The translations under genes were made by a program, and so were the position numbers. From the NCBI GenBank assembly GCA_946886845.1, contig CAMPJH010000048.1, forward strand, positions 1 to 10,194: a stretch of 10,194 bases of DNA, read 5' to 3'. The stretch comes from an uncultured Sphingomonas sp. GTDB lineage: Bacteria > Pseudomonadota > Alphaproteobacteria > Sphingomonadales > Sphingomonadaceae. The notes below the pieces were generated by a model. The model did no database searches, was not told where the DNA came from, and was given only the letters and a program-made list of their open reading frames with translations. This document shows, one piece after another, positions 1 through 6,831 of the stretch (the stretch's first letter is position 1; each line of letters starts with the position of its first letter).

Positions 1-923
1 GGCTTGCGGCCGACCCGGTCGGACAGCCAGCCGAAGAAGACATAGAGCGGCGCGCTGGCGACGGTCACGCCGAGCATCAGCGCGTCCTTGGTCGCCTCCG
101 GGACTCCGAGCGACTTGGTCAGGAACACCTGAATATAGAAGAAGGACAGATACCAGACCGCGCCCTGCGCGAGCATGATCCCGAAGAAAGCGATCAGAAC
201 GCGCTTTAAAATGTCCCAGCGGGCGAACGATTCGCGCAGCGGCGCGGTGGTGACCGCACCCTCTTCCTTGAGCTTGGCGAAGGCTGGGCTCTCCGACAGC
301 CTGAAGCGCAGCCACACCGAGATGGCCAGCAGCACGACCGAAATCAGGAAGGGCACCCGCCAGCCCCAGTCCAGGAAGGCCGCCTCGCCGACCGCGGTGC
401 GGGTGGCGAGGATCACCAGCAGCCCGGCGATCAGGCCGATCGACGCGGTGACCTGGATCCAGCCGGTGGTGAAGCCGCGGCGGTCGTTGGGCGAATGCTC
501 GGCGACATAAATCGCCGCCCCGCCATATTCGCCGCCGAGCGCGATCCCCTGCAGGATTCGAAGCAGGATCAGCAGGATCGGCGAGAGGATGCCCGCCGTG
601 GCATAGGTCGGCAGGACGCCGATCAGGAAGGTCGCGCCGCCCATCAGGCTGACGGTGGCGAGGAAGGCGCCCTTGCGGCCGAGCCGGTCGCCGATCACCC
701 CGAAGATAATCGCGCCCAGCGGCCGGAAGGCGAAGCCGGCGGCGAACAGGCCGAGCGCGGCGATCAGGCCGGCGGTCGGGTTGAGCCCGGCGAAGAACAC
801 CTTTTGGATGGTCAGCGCCAGGCTGCCGAAGATGAAGAAGTCGTACCATTCGAAGGCGGTGCCGGCGGACGAGGCCGCGATCACCTTCGACATCGACCAT
901 GGCTTGTGCCCGGCTTCGGCCAT
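1..923 (-). CDS. MFS transporter, metabolite:H+ symporter (MHS) family, 3' end cut by window
   Basis: This is an inner-membrane, proton-coupled uptake carrier of the MHS branch of the major facilitator superfamily, whose members include KgtP, ProP, ShiA and citrate carriers. 307 residues are visible; the family usually has about 420-450, so roughly the last third lies off the left edge. Seen: AFEWYDFF in TM1 (residues 23-30), the loop motif GVIGDRLGRK (75-84), RILQGIALGGEYGG (122-135), which is typical of MHS proteins, and the second-half repeat motif GWLSDRVGRK (298-307) ending at the window edge. Several hydrophobic helices lie between. The ATG at 923 is preceded by GGGGAG at 930-935, six bases away. 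It lies 43 bases downstream of the DUF3833-like gene in the acs run, which suggests an organic-acid substrate. That is inference; betaine, proline or shikimate-like substrates cannot be excluded. Confidence 0.9.
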   Translation of the reverse strand, partial: MAEAGHKPWSMSKVIAASSAGTAFEWYDFFIFGSLALTIQKVFFAGLNPTAGLIAALGLFAAGFAFRPLGAIIFGVIGDRLGRKGAFLATVSLMGGATFLIGVLPTYATAGILSPILLILLRILQGIALGGEYGGAAIYVAEHSPNDRRGFTTGWIQVTASIGLIAGLLVILATRTAVGEAAFLDWGWRVPFLISVVLLAISVWLRFRLSESPAFAKLKEEGAVTTAPLRESFARWDILKRVLIAFFGIMLAQGAVWYLSFFYIQVFLTKSLGVPEATKDALMLGVTVASAPLYVFFGWLSDRVGRK

Positions 924-966
924 ACTCAGCTCCCCTGCGGCTGGCAGGGTTAGCAGCGCCGTTCCG

Positions 967-1455
967 TCAGTCCAGCTTGCGGATCGTGCCGTCGAGGCGG
1001 CCGAGGCGGACCCCGAGCTTTTTCGCCGCGACATGGTTGGTCAGCGTCTTGCGGTCGCGCATCGCCAGCGTCTGGTCGATGCTGATGCCGCCTTTCATCT
1101 TGTAGCGAATCCTAGCGTTGGGCCCGTCGATCGTGATCCGCACCGGACCGACCGCCTCCGACATGACGGCGGTGAAGCTGTTCGGGCCTGAGGGGCGCAC
1201 GACCCAGCGACGCTCTTTCTTCGGCTTGCCTTCCTCCTTGATCGAATCGAGCAGGATCAGGTCGCCGTTGGCGGCGCGGCGGCCGACGCTGTCGGTGATG
1301 TGGCGCACGGGTTTGCGGAAGCCGACCTTGATCTGGCTCTCGGCATGGGTGCGGCCGATGAAGAATCCGGCGAAGTCGAACTTCGGCTGGTCGGCGGCCG
1401 CCACTGGGGCCGCGACGGACAAAGCGACGATCAGGAGCGATGGAAGGAGCTTCAC
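967..1455 (-). CDS. Exported DUF3833-like protein
   Basis: A 162-residue protein of unknown function. It starts with a clear Sec signal peptide: MKLL, a hydrophobic run to about residue 17, then a VAA|AD cleavage site near residues 20-22, so the mature form is probably periplasmic. The remainder has the pattern I associate with DUF3833: an aromatic FAGFFIGR near the mature N-terminus (28-35), a central RRW (82-84), and a closing TN...KKLGVRLG block (139-152). The overall match is from memory, not a search. The start is GTG, sharing the bases GTGA with the acs stop codon, and GGAGGG at 1462-1467 lies six bases upstream. It is therefore translated coupled to acs. No cysteine lipobox is present, whereas many DUF3833 proteins are annotated as lipoproteins. 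A plain annotation would be 'hypothetical periplasmic protein'. Confidence 0.8.
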   Translation of the reverse strand: MKLLPSLLIVALSVAAPVAAADQPKFDFAGFFIGRTHAESQIKVGFRKPVRHITDSVGRRAANGDLILLDSIKEEGKPKKERRWVVRPSGPNSFTAVMSEAVGPVRITIDGPNARIRYKMKGGISIDQTLAMRDRKTLTNHVAAKKLGVRLGRLDGTIRKLD

Positions 1456-3374
1456 TGCCGGCCCTCCAGGAGTGACTCGACGACTCCGGGGTCGGCCAGC
1501 GTCGAGGTATCACCAAAGCCGCCGGTCTCGCCCTCGGCGATCTTGCGCAGGATCCGCCGCATGATCTTGCCGGACCTAGTCTTTGGAAGTGCTGGGGTGA
1601 AATGGATCTTCTCGGCCACCGCCATCCCGCCGATCTCCTTGCGAATTTCCTGGTTGAGCTCCTGGCGAAGCGAATCGTCGCCTTCCTCGCCGGCGTTCAG
1701 CGTGACGTAGGCGTAGATGCCCTGGCCCTTCACCTCGTGCGGGAAACCGACCACCGCCGCCTCGGCAACCTTGGCGTGGGCGACCAGCGCACTCTCCACT
1801 TCGGCGGTGCCGATGCGGTGGCCGGAGACGTTGATGACGTCGTCGACCCGGCCGGTGATCCAATAATATCCGTCCTTGTCGCGGCGGCAGCCGTCGCCGG
1901 TGAAATAGAGGCCGGGGTAAGTACTGAAATAGGTCTGGAAGAAGCGCTCGTGGTCGCCCCACAGGCTGCGCGCCTGCCCGGGCCAGGACGAGGCGAGGCA
2001 GAGGTTGCCGCTGGCTTCGAGTCCGAGGACGTTATGCTCGGAATCGACCAGCAGCGGCTTGATCCCGGGCAGCGGCCGCGTTGCCGACCCAGGCTTCAGC
2101 GCCGTTGCTCCGGGGAAGGGCGCGATCAGGATGCCGCCGGTTTCGGTCTGCCACCAGGTGTCGACGATCGGGCAGCGACCGTCGCCGACCACCCGCCAAT
2201 ACCATTCCCAGGCTTCCGGGTTGATCGGCTCGCCGACCGTGCCGAGCAGCCGCAGCGACTTGCGGCTATGCGCCTTCACCGGCTCGTCGCCCTCGCGCAT
2301 CAGCGCCCGGATGGCGGTCGGCGCGGTATAGAAGATGGTCACCCCGAGCCGGTCGACGGTTTCCCAGAAGCGGCCGAAGTCGGGGTAATTGGGAACCCCG
2401 TCGAACATGACGCTGGTCGCGCCCATCGCCAGCGGACCGTAGACGACATAGGTGTGGCCGGTGATCCAGCCGACGTCGGCGGTGCACCAGAAGATGTCGT
2501 CGGGGCGATAGTCGAAGATCCACTCGAAGGTCGTCGCCGCCCAGACCGCATAGCCGCCGGTGGTGTGGACGACGCCCTTCGGCTTTCCGGTGGAGCCGGA
2601 CGTGTAGAGGATGAACAAGGGGTCCTCGGCGTTCATCACCTCGGGCTCGCAGGTCGTCGACAGCTGGTCGCGGACGCCTGAATAAGAGACGTCGCGGCCT
2701 TCCTTCATCGGCACGTCGGCGCCGGTGCGGGTGACGACGATCACGGTCGGAACGTCGCGCCGTGCCAGGGCTTCGTCGACATTCTTCTTGAGCGGGATCG
2801 GCTTGCCGCCGCGCACGCCTTCGTCGGCGGTGATTACCGCGCAGGCGTCGCAATCGGCGATCCGGCCGGCGAGGCTGTCGGGCGAGAAGCCGCCGAACAC
2901 GACCGAATGGACGGCGCCAATCCGGGCGCAGGCGAGCATCGCCGCCGCCGCTTCGGGGATCATCGGCATATAGATCATCACCCGGTCGCCGCGCTCGATT
3001 CCGCGCGACTTCAGCAGATTGGCGAAACGGCAGGTCTCTTCGTACAGCTCGCGATAGGAGATGGTGCGGCCCTCGCCGGGTTCGTCCGCTTCGAAGATCA
3101 GGGCGGTGCGATCGCCATTCTTTTCGAGATGGCGGTCGAGGCAATTGACCGACAGGTTGAGCTGGCCATCGGCGTACCAGCGGATCCGGAAATGCTCCTC
3201 GTCGAACGACCAGTCGCCGGCCTCGGCCGGGAATTTCGACCAGTCGAGCCGCTTCGCCTGGTCTAGCCAGAAGCCGTCGGGGTCGCGCTCGGCCCGGTCG
3301 CGAAGCCCGGCCAATTCCTTCGGTCCGATTCTCGCGTTGAAGCCTTCGGGAACCGGATGCACGACTTCACTCAC
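1452..3374 (-). CDS. acs: Acetyl-CoA synthetase (AMP-forming)
   Basis: Cytosolic enzyme converting acetate, ATP and CoA to acetyl-CoA, AMP and PPi. At 640 residues it is the normal family length. Seen: phosphate-binding loop [11 protein letters not shown] (257-267), WWQTETGG (407-414), the hinge and C-terminal segment [14 protein letters not shown] (507-520), and RSGKIMRR (600-607). Lys603 is the conserved lysine acetylated in Salmonella Acs (Lys609 there), so post-translational control by a Pat/CobB-type system is plausible. With a constant offset of six, the acetate-pocket residues Val310, Thr311, Val386 and Trp414 of the Salmonella enzyme are here Ile304, Thr305, Val380 and Trp408. The retained Trp supports acetate over longer acids. 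The GTG start has TAAGGAG seven bases upstream; that element contains the stop codon of the lyase gene, 11 bases away. The stop overlaps the next GTG. Confidence 0.97.
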   Translation of the reverse strand: MSEVVHPVPEGFNARIGPKELAGLRDRAERDPDGFWLDQAKRLDWSKFPAEAGDWSFDEEHFRIRWYADGQLNLSVNCLDRHLEKNGDRTALIFEADEPGEGRTISYRELYEETCRFANLLKSRGIERGDRVMIYMPMIPEAAAAMLACARIGAVHSVVFGGFSPDSLAGRIADCDACAVITADEGVRGGKPIPLKKNVDEALARRDVPTVIVVTRTGADVPMKEGRDVSYSGVRDQLSTTCEPEVMNAEDPLFILYTSGSTGKPKGVVHTTGGYAVWAATTFEWIFDYRPDDIFWCTADVGWITGHTYVVYGPLAMGATSVMFDGVPNYPDFGRFWETVDRLGVTIFYTAPTAIRALMREGDEPVKAHSRKSLRLLGTVGEPINPEAWEWYWRVVGDGRCPIVDTWWQTETGGILIAPFPGATALKPGSATRPLPGIKPLLVDSEHNVLGLEASGNLCLASSWPGQARSLWGDHERFFQTYFSTYPGLYFTGDGCRRDKDGYYWITGRVDDVINVSGHRIGTAEVESALVAHAKVAEAAVVGFPHEVKGQGIYAYVTLNAGEEGDDSLRQELNQEIRKEIGGMAVAEKIHFTPALPKTRSGKIMRRILRKIAEGETGGFGDTSTLADPGVVESLLEGRQ

Positions 3375-3381
3375 TCAGCGA

Positions 3382-3388
3382 CTCCTTA
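3382..3388 (-). promoter_or_regulatory. Ribosome binding site of acs overlapping the upstream stop codon
   Basis: TAAGGAG lies seven bases before the acs GTG. Its TAA is the stop codon of the upstream CitE-like gene, so terminating ribosomes sit directly on the acs initiation signal. This supports the GTG at 3374 as the acs start and co-translation of the two genes. Confidence 0.75.
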
Positions 3389-4219
3389 CCCGCGCGCCCG
3401 GTCGAGAACGCGCAGGGCCTGTTCCAGGTGCGGCCGGTCGACCATCCTGCCGTTTACCGACAGCGTGCCGGCATCAGGATCGGAATCGAACGCATCGACC
3501 ACCGCCTGCGCGTGCGCGACTTCTTCCGCGGACGGCGTGAACGCAGCATTGATGATCGGCACCTGGTCGGGGTGAATCGCAAGCTTGCCGGTAAAGCCTT
3601 CGCGGCGCGCCGCCTCGGCCTCGCTACGCAGGCCTTTGCCGTCGCGAAAATCGGCGAACACGCCATCGATCGGCTGGACGCCGGCGGCGACCGCTCCGGC
3701 GAGGCAAAGGGACCGCGCCAGCCGGTAGGTGAAGGCGAGCTCGCCATCCGCGTCACACTTCGACGAGGCTCCGAGCGCCGCCGACAAATCCTCGGCGCCC
3801 CAGCTCATCGCCGCCAGCGCCGGCGAGCAACCGCGATAGCTGAGCAGGCCGAACAGGCTCGCCGGGGTCTCGGTGACGATCGCATGGACCGGCAGGTTGC
3901 CGGTGCGGTGCGCCAGCTCGGCGACGTCGCTGCCGCTCTCGGTCTTGGGCAGCACGACCCCCGTGAAATCGGGCGAGGCAAAGACCGCCAGGTCGGCCTT
4001 GATGTAGTCGCTGGCGAGCGGGTTGATCCGCACCCACCATTCGGGTCCGCCGGTCCGCTTGGGAAGCGCTTTGAGGATCTCGCGCGCGTCGGCTTTCCGT
4101 GCCGGAACGACGCTGTCCTCGAGATCGAAGATGATCGCGTCGGCGTCGGATTCGACGGCTTTGGCGATCTTCTTCTCGCTGTCCGCCGGGACGAACAGCC
4201 AGCTCCTCGGCTGGGTCAT
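3386..4219 (-). CDS. CitE-like (HpcH/HpaI, citrate lyase beta family) CoA-ester lyase
   Basis: A 277-residue TIM-barrel, Mg-dependent enzyme of the family that cleaves or forms malyl-, methylmalyl- or citramalyl-CoA, or hydrolyses malyl-CoA. Seen: [13 protein letters not shown] at the N-terminus, IIFDLEDSV (29-37), the substrate Arg64 in [14 protein letters not shown] (87-95), and the probable metal ligands Glu117 in VTETP and Asp144 in [17 protein letters not shown] (183-193) and LAIHPDQV (213-220) follow. It is a stand-alone enzyme: no citrate lyase alpha, gamma or ligase genes are beside it, so it is not fermentative citrate lyase. The ATG at 4219 shares ATGA with the stop of the MaoC gene; a frame extending upstream to 4351 would lie wholly inside MaoC and starts before the conserved domain. 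Substrate is undecided among L-malyl-, beta-methylmalyl-, citramalyl- and 3-hydroxy-3-methylglutaryl-CoA. Confidence 0.93.
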   Translation of the reverse strand: MTQPRSWLFVPADSEKKIAKAVESDADAIIFDLEDSVVPARKADAREILKALPKRTGGPEWWVRINPLASDYIKADLAVFASPDFTGVVLPKTESGSDVAELAHRTGNLPVHAIVTETPASLFGLLSYRGCSPALAAMSWGAEDLSAALGASSKCDADGELAFTYRLARSLCLAGAVAAGVQPIDGVFADFRDGKGLRSEAEAARREGFTGKLAIHPDQVPIINAAFTPSAEEVAHAQAVVDAFDSDPDAGTLSVNGRMVDRPHLEQALRVLDRARG

Positions 4220-4668
4220 TGCGGAGTCTTGAGAAGCAAGGCGGTGCGGGTGCATTCGCACACCAGCTCGCCGCGCTGGTTGAAGCTGCGATGGGCCCAG
4301 GTGACGATCCCGGCATTGGGCCGCGACTTGCTGTCGCGAACGGCGATGCACTCGCTCTCGCTATTGAGCGTGTCGCCGACGAACACCGGGTTGGGGAATT
4401 TGACCTGGTCGAAACCGAGGTTGGCGACCAGCGTCCCGAGCGTCGTGTCGGCGACGCTGACCCCGATCATCAGCCCGAAGGTGAAGACCGAATTGACCAG
4501 CGGCATGCCGAATTCCGACTGCGACGCATACTCGTGGTCGAGGTGCATCGGCTGCGGATTGTGGGTGAGGGTCGAGATGAGGACGTTGTCGGTCTCGGTG
4601 ACGGTGCGGGTGACCGCGTGCTCGACGCGGTCGCCGACGGTCCATTCATCGAAATATCGCCCTGGCAT
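4216..4668 (-). CDS. MaoC-family (hotdog-fold) enoyl-CoA hydratase-like protein
   Basis: A 150-residue single hotdog-domain protein, expected to hydrate an enoyl-CoA or dehydrate a 3-hydroxyacyl-CoA. The hydratase motif region reads [10 protein letters not shown] (35-44), followed by EFGMPLVNS (52-60), [11 protein letters not shown] (91-101), [10 protein letters not shown] (111-120) and NQRGELVCE (130-138). The last three blocks mark the mesaconyl-CoA-hydratase-like subgroup often found beside CitE-type lyases. Compared with the classical (R)-hydratase motif GDxNPxH, Asn37 replaces the catalytic Asp, while His42 is kept. The two-domain mesaconyl-CoA hydratase of the ethylmalonyl-CoA pathway is about twice as long, so this is not that exact enzyme. 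The ATG at 4668 has no convincing Shine-Dalgarno sequence. It lies 47 bases below the hydroxylase gene, so an independent promoter there is possible but none is clear. Its stop overlaps the lyase start. Confidence 0.92.
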   Translation of the reverse strand: MPGRYFDEWTVGDRVEHAVTRTVTETDNVLISTLTHNPQPMHLDHEYASQSEFGMPLVNSVFTFGLMIGVSVADTTLGTLVANLGFDQVKFPNPVFVGDTLNSESECIAVRDSKSRPNAGIVTWAHRSFNQRGELVCECTRTALLLKTPQ

Positions 4669-4715
4669 GGCGCCGGTCTAGAACAGGAATGGCGCGGAAG
4701 GGAAGGCGAGCCGGT

Positions 4716-5684
4716 TCAGCTCTCCGGGACCCCGCGGAACCGGTCGATCGATTCGAAGATCGCCGAGACCGCCGCCCGCTCTTCCTCGCCGAGCTCGGGC
4801 CGCCAAATGTCGAAGAGCAGGATGATCCGAAGCTCGCCGCTGGGGTTCTTCGCCTCATGCTCGATGCTGTCGTCGAAGATCAGCATCTTGCCTTCCCGCC
4901 ACTCGCGGGTTTCATTGCCGACGCGCAGCCAGCAGCCCGGCGGGACGATCAGCGGCAGGTGGCAGATCAGCCGGCAATTGAGCATTCCGCCGTGCGGCGG
5001 GATGTGGGCGCCCGGCTCGAGCCGCGAGAACAAAACCGCCGGAGTCTGCGCGCCGATTTGGCTGAGGGGCACCTTTTCGAGCGCCGCCATGGTTGCGGGA
5101 CAGCGCGCCGCATTTTCTTCGACCACCTTGCCGTTGCGCCACAGGTAAAGCGCGCTCCAGTCCTGATTCTCGTTGAGCCCGTGGAAGTCGCGATGGGGGC
5201 GGTCGGGCTCGTTCTCGATATAGGGCCGGAACTCCGCGTCCTCGAGAAGCGCCACCAGCTCGGCGCGGATTGCCGGCGCCGCCGCTTCGATAGCCGGAAC
5301 CCAGTCGAATTCCTCGCGCTCGAAATACTGCCGCTGCGCCAAATAGGGATAATAGAAGACCGACGGCTGCTGGACGAAGATCTGCCGCTCGCCCTTGAGC
5401 ATGTCGAGGGAGTGCTTGAGGCGGAGCGCAGCCGCTGGGTCAGCCGGGGCGGCGCCGGCAACCGCAGCGTCGAGTGAGCGCTGGAACTGCTGCGCCCGCT
5501 CCTGGATGAACGCCTGGGCGCGCTGCAGCTCGGCGACGATACCCGGGTCGACCAAGCGCGCCTGCCGAGCGGCCTTCAGCGCCGACTGATAGAAAGCCAT
5601 CGCCGCCTTGGCGTCGCCACCGCGCGCGTAGCCGTCGCCGCGCTTCAAAAGCTCGGCGATCTCGCCGCCGGGCTGGTCGTTCAC
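4716..5684 (-). CDS. Aspartyl/asparaginyl beta-hydroxylase-like 2-oxoglutarate dioxygenase with N-terminal helical (TPR-like) region
   Basis: A 322-residue protein. Residues about 8-45 (AELLKRGDGYARGGDAKAAM and following) look like one TPR hairpin, and helical sequence continues to about residue 98. Residues about 130-295 form the AspH cupin domain. Seen: PPHGGMLNCRLICHLPL (229-245), with iron ligand His231, Gly233 at the position where this family lacks an acidic ligand, Arg238 and His242, then DDSIEHEAKN (271-280) with second ligand His276 and Arg286, the likely 2-oxoglutarate anchor. Family members hydroxylate Asp/Asn in proteins or modify small molecules and lipids; the substrate here is unknown. 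No membrane anchor or signal peptide is seen, so it is probably cytosolic. The start is GTG, overlapping the HxlR stop as GTGA, with GAGG five bases upstream, so it is coupled to the regulator. Confidence 0.9.
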   Translation of the reverse strand: MNDQPGGEIAELLKRGDGYARGGDAKAAMAFYQSALKAARQARLVDPGIVAELQRAQAFIQERAQQFQRSLDAAVAGAAPADPAAALRLKHSLDMLKGERQIFVQQPSVFYYPYLAQRQYFEREEFDWVPAIEAAAPAIRAELVALLEDAEFRPYIENEPDRPHRDFHGLNENQDWSALYLWRNGKVVEENAARCPATMAALEKVPLSQIGAQTPAVLFSRLEPGAHIPPHGGMLNCRLICHLPLIVPPGCWLRVGNETREWREGKMLIFDDSIEHEAKNPSGELRIILLFDIWRPELGEEERAAVSAIFESIDRFRGVPES

Positions 5685-6055
5685 GCCGCCTCGCTCACGT
5701 CGCGCTCGGCGTCGAACGCCGCATGCGCTTCATCGATGTCCTCGACGTGGTCGAGCGCCCATTGCTCGATGCCGCGGAGCGGCTCGACCAGCGAATGGCC
5801 GAGCGCGGTCAGCTCATAATCGACGCGCGGCGGAATGGACGGGGTGACAGTGCGGCTGACGAGGCCGTCGCGCTCGAGGTTGCGCAGCGTCAGCGTCAGC
5901 ATCCGCTGCGACACGCTGGGTATTTCGCGGCGAAGCTCGTTGAAGCGCCGGCTGCCGCCCGACAGCGTGGTGACAACCAGGACGGTCCACTTGTCGCCGA
6001 TCCGTTGCAGCAAGTGGCTGATCGTCCGGCAGACGGGATTGGTCGGGTCTTTCAT
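5681..6055 (-). CDS. HxlR-family winged-helix transcriptional regulator, single N-terminal cysteine
   Basis: A 124-residue MarR/HxlR-type DNA-binding protein. Seen: NPVCRTISHLLQRIGDKWT (6-24), the family's N-terminal signature, then RRFNELRREIPSVSQRML (36-53), forming the recognition-helix region, LRNLERDGLVSR (57-68) and YELTALGHSL (80-89). Cys9 is the only cysteine and lies just before the first helix, as in the redox or electrophile sensors YodB and HypR. I chose the ATG at 6055 because GAAGGA lies nine bases upstream and family proteins begin shortly before the xxCP/VC motif; a TTG 33 bases further up has no such site. It is divergent from azoR, its most likely target, and its stop overlaps the hydroxylase start. 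Repression of azoR and autoregulation are inference. Confidence 0.93.
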   Translation of the reverse strand: MKDPTNPVCRTISHLLQRIGDKWTVLVVTTLSGGSRRFNELRREIPSVSQRMLTLTLRNLERDGLVSRTVTPSIPPRVDYELTALGHSLVEPLRGIEQWALDHVEDIDEAHAAFDAERDVSEAA

Positions 6056-6064
6056 CGCGTCGGT

Positions 6065-6070
6065 TCCTTC
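6065..6070 (-). promoter_or_regulatory. Ribosome binding site deciding the HxlR start
   Basis: GAAGGA lies nine bases upstream of the ATG at 6055. It is the only good purine-rich site in the region and favours this ATG over the in-frame TTG at 6088, which would add 11 residues that do not resemble the family. Confidence 0.6.
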
Positions 6071-6174
6071 GCTGTTCCTGTCCCACAAACTTGTTCGTCC
6101 ACCACAAAAAAGTGCGTTCTTGCGGGCGATTCGCGTGTGGTTATTTAGGGTGCCTCGGTAACAAATCCATACTT

Positions 6175-6180
6175 AGGAGG
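6175..6180 (+). promoter_or_regulatory. Strong Shine-Dalgarno site of azoR
   Basis: AGGAGG lies five bases before the GTG at 6186. This consensus-grade site supports GTG, not a later ATG, as the azoR start and predicts efficient translation once transcribed. Confidence 0.75.
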
Positions 6181-6185
6181 CAAGA

Positions 6186-6737
6186 GTGACCATCCTGCAT
6201 ATCGACAGCAGCATCAGCGGCGATACCAGCGTCAGCCGCACCATCTCCAGGGCGATCGCCGATCGGCTCGCCCGCGGCGAGCCCAAGGCCCGGCTGATCC
6301 GCCGCGACCTGGTCGATCAGCCGCTCGCGCATCTCACCCTCGACGCGTTCGGCGATACATCCATTCTGGATGAATTTCTCGCCGCCGACACGATCGTGAT
6401 CGGCGCGCCGATGTACAATTTCACGCTTCCGAGCCAGCTCAAGGCCTGGCTCGACCGGATCCTGATCAACGGCACCACCTTCCGCTACACCGAGCATGGA
6501 CCCGAGGGCCTGGCTGGCGGCAAGAGGGTGATCGTCGCCCTCGCGCGCGGCGGAATCTACGATGCCGGCTCGCCGGCCGCGGCGCTCGAGCATCTCGAAA
6601 CCTACTTGCGCGGAGTGTTCAATTTCATCGGCATCGAGCCCGAATTCGTCGCCGCCGACGGCGTCAACATCAGTCCTGAGAAAAAGCAGAGCGCAATCCA
6701 ATTGGCGCTCGGCGAGACAATCCGCCTGGCCGCTTAG
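6186..6737 (+). CDS. azoR: FMN-dependent NADH-azoreductase / quinone reductase
   Basis: A 183-residue flavodoxin-fold cytosolic reductase using NAD(P)H to reduce quinones and azo compounds by two electrons, which limits semiquinone formation. Seen: the FMN phosphate loop SSISGDTSVSR (8-18), the FMN-binding APMYNFTLPSQLKAWLDR (74-91), FRYTEHGPEGL (99-109) and ARGGIY (120-125), all matching the AzoR pattern. E. coli AzoR has about 200 residues; the difference lies mainly between the second helix and VIGAPMYNF, where a loop segment is missing here (residues 50-65), so this is a compact variant rather than a truncated one. The start is GTG with AGGAGG five bases upstream. It is divergent from an HxlR regulator, the usual partner of such reductases, and is probably induced by quinones or other electrophiles. 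The gene after it is 94 bases away. Confidence 0.94.
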   Translation: MTILHIDSSISGDTSVSRTISRAIADRLARGEPKARLIRRDLVDQPLAHLTLDAFGDTSILDEFLAADTIVIGAPMYNFTLPSQLKAWLDRILINGTTFRYTEHGPEGLAGGKRVIVALARGGIYDAGSPAAALEHLETYLRGVFNFIGIEPEFVAADGVNISPEKKQSAIQLALGETIRLAA

Positions 6738-6831
6738 GAACGGCTGACGTTCGCGCAGTCGACCGGTTCGTTTCGATACGGTAGCATCGGCGCGACTGGC
6801 CGATTGCGTACCGGCCACCAGGGGGGTCGGC
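6738..6831 (+). other. azoR-hydrolase intergenic gap with a hairpin beside a G-rich ribosome site
   Basis: A perfect 6-base inverted repeat, TGGCCG (6797-6802) and CGGCCA (6812-6817) with a 9-base loop, ends four bases before a run of six G (6821-6826) that sits five bases from the hydrolase ATG. No T-run follows, so it is not a canonical intrinsic terminator of azoR. It could shape translation of the next gene, or be chance in GC-rich DNA. No promoter stands out. Confidence 0.35.

Larger units (their letters stand above)
6056..6185. promoter_or_regulatory. Divergent HxlR/azoR intergenic control region
   Basis: These 130 bases separate the divergent regulator and azoreductase starts and must hold both promoters and probably the HxlR operator. 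The stretch is visibly more AT-rich than the genes. Two small inverted repeats stand out: ACAA-AC-TTGT at 6085-6094, on the regulator side, and an imperfect GTTAT (6140-6144) with GTAAC (6158-6162) on the azoR side, 13 bases apart. HxlR proteins bind as dimers to such dyads. I see no strong -35/-10 pair: TTGCGG at 6120 with TATTTA at 6142 is only a weak candidate for azoR. Which repeat is the operator cannot be decided by eye. Confidence 0.45.

Noticed and set aside
1602..2681. Plus-strand open frame of 359 codons opposite acs
   Set aside because: It mirrors acs codons, has no family motif, and acs is certain on the other strand.
3386..4219. Citrate lyase beta subunit (CitE of fermentative citrate lyase)
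   Set aside because: No CitC, CitD, CitF or CitG genes are adjacent, and the stand-alone context with MaoC points to a CoA-ester lyase or thioesterase instead.
4220..4351. Longer start for the CitE-like protein
   Set aside because: The extra 44 residues are encoded wholly within MaoC and precede the conserved RSWLFVPA opening; the ATG overlapping the MaoC stop is the better start.
3428..4681. Plus-strand open frame of 417 codons opposite the CitE and MaoC genes
   Set aside because: It is Arg/Gly/Asp-rich with no recognisable domain and lies antisense to two well-supported genes; in GC-rich DNA the antisense frame in codon phase stays open by composition.
6056..6088. TTG start adding 11 residues to the HxlR protein
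   Set aside because: The added residues do not fit the family and the GAAGGA ribosome site lies between this TTG and the ATG at 6055.
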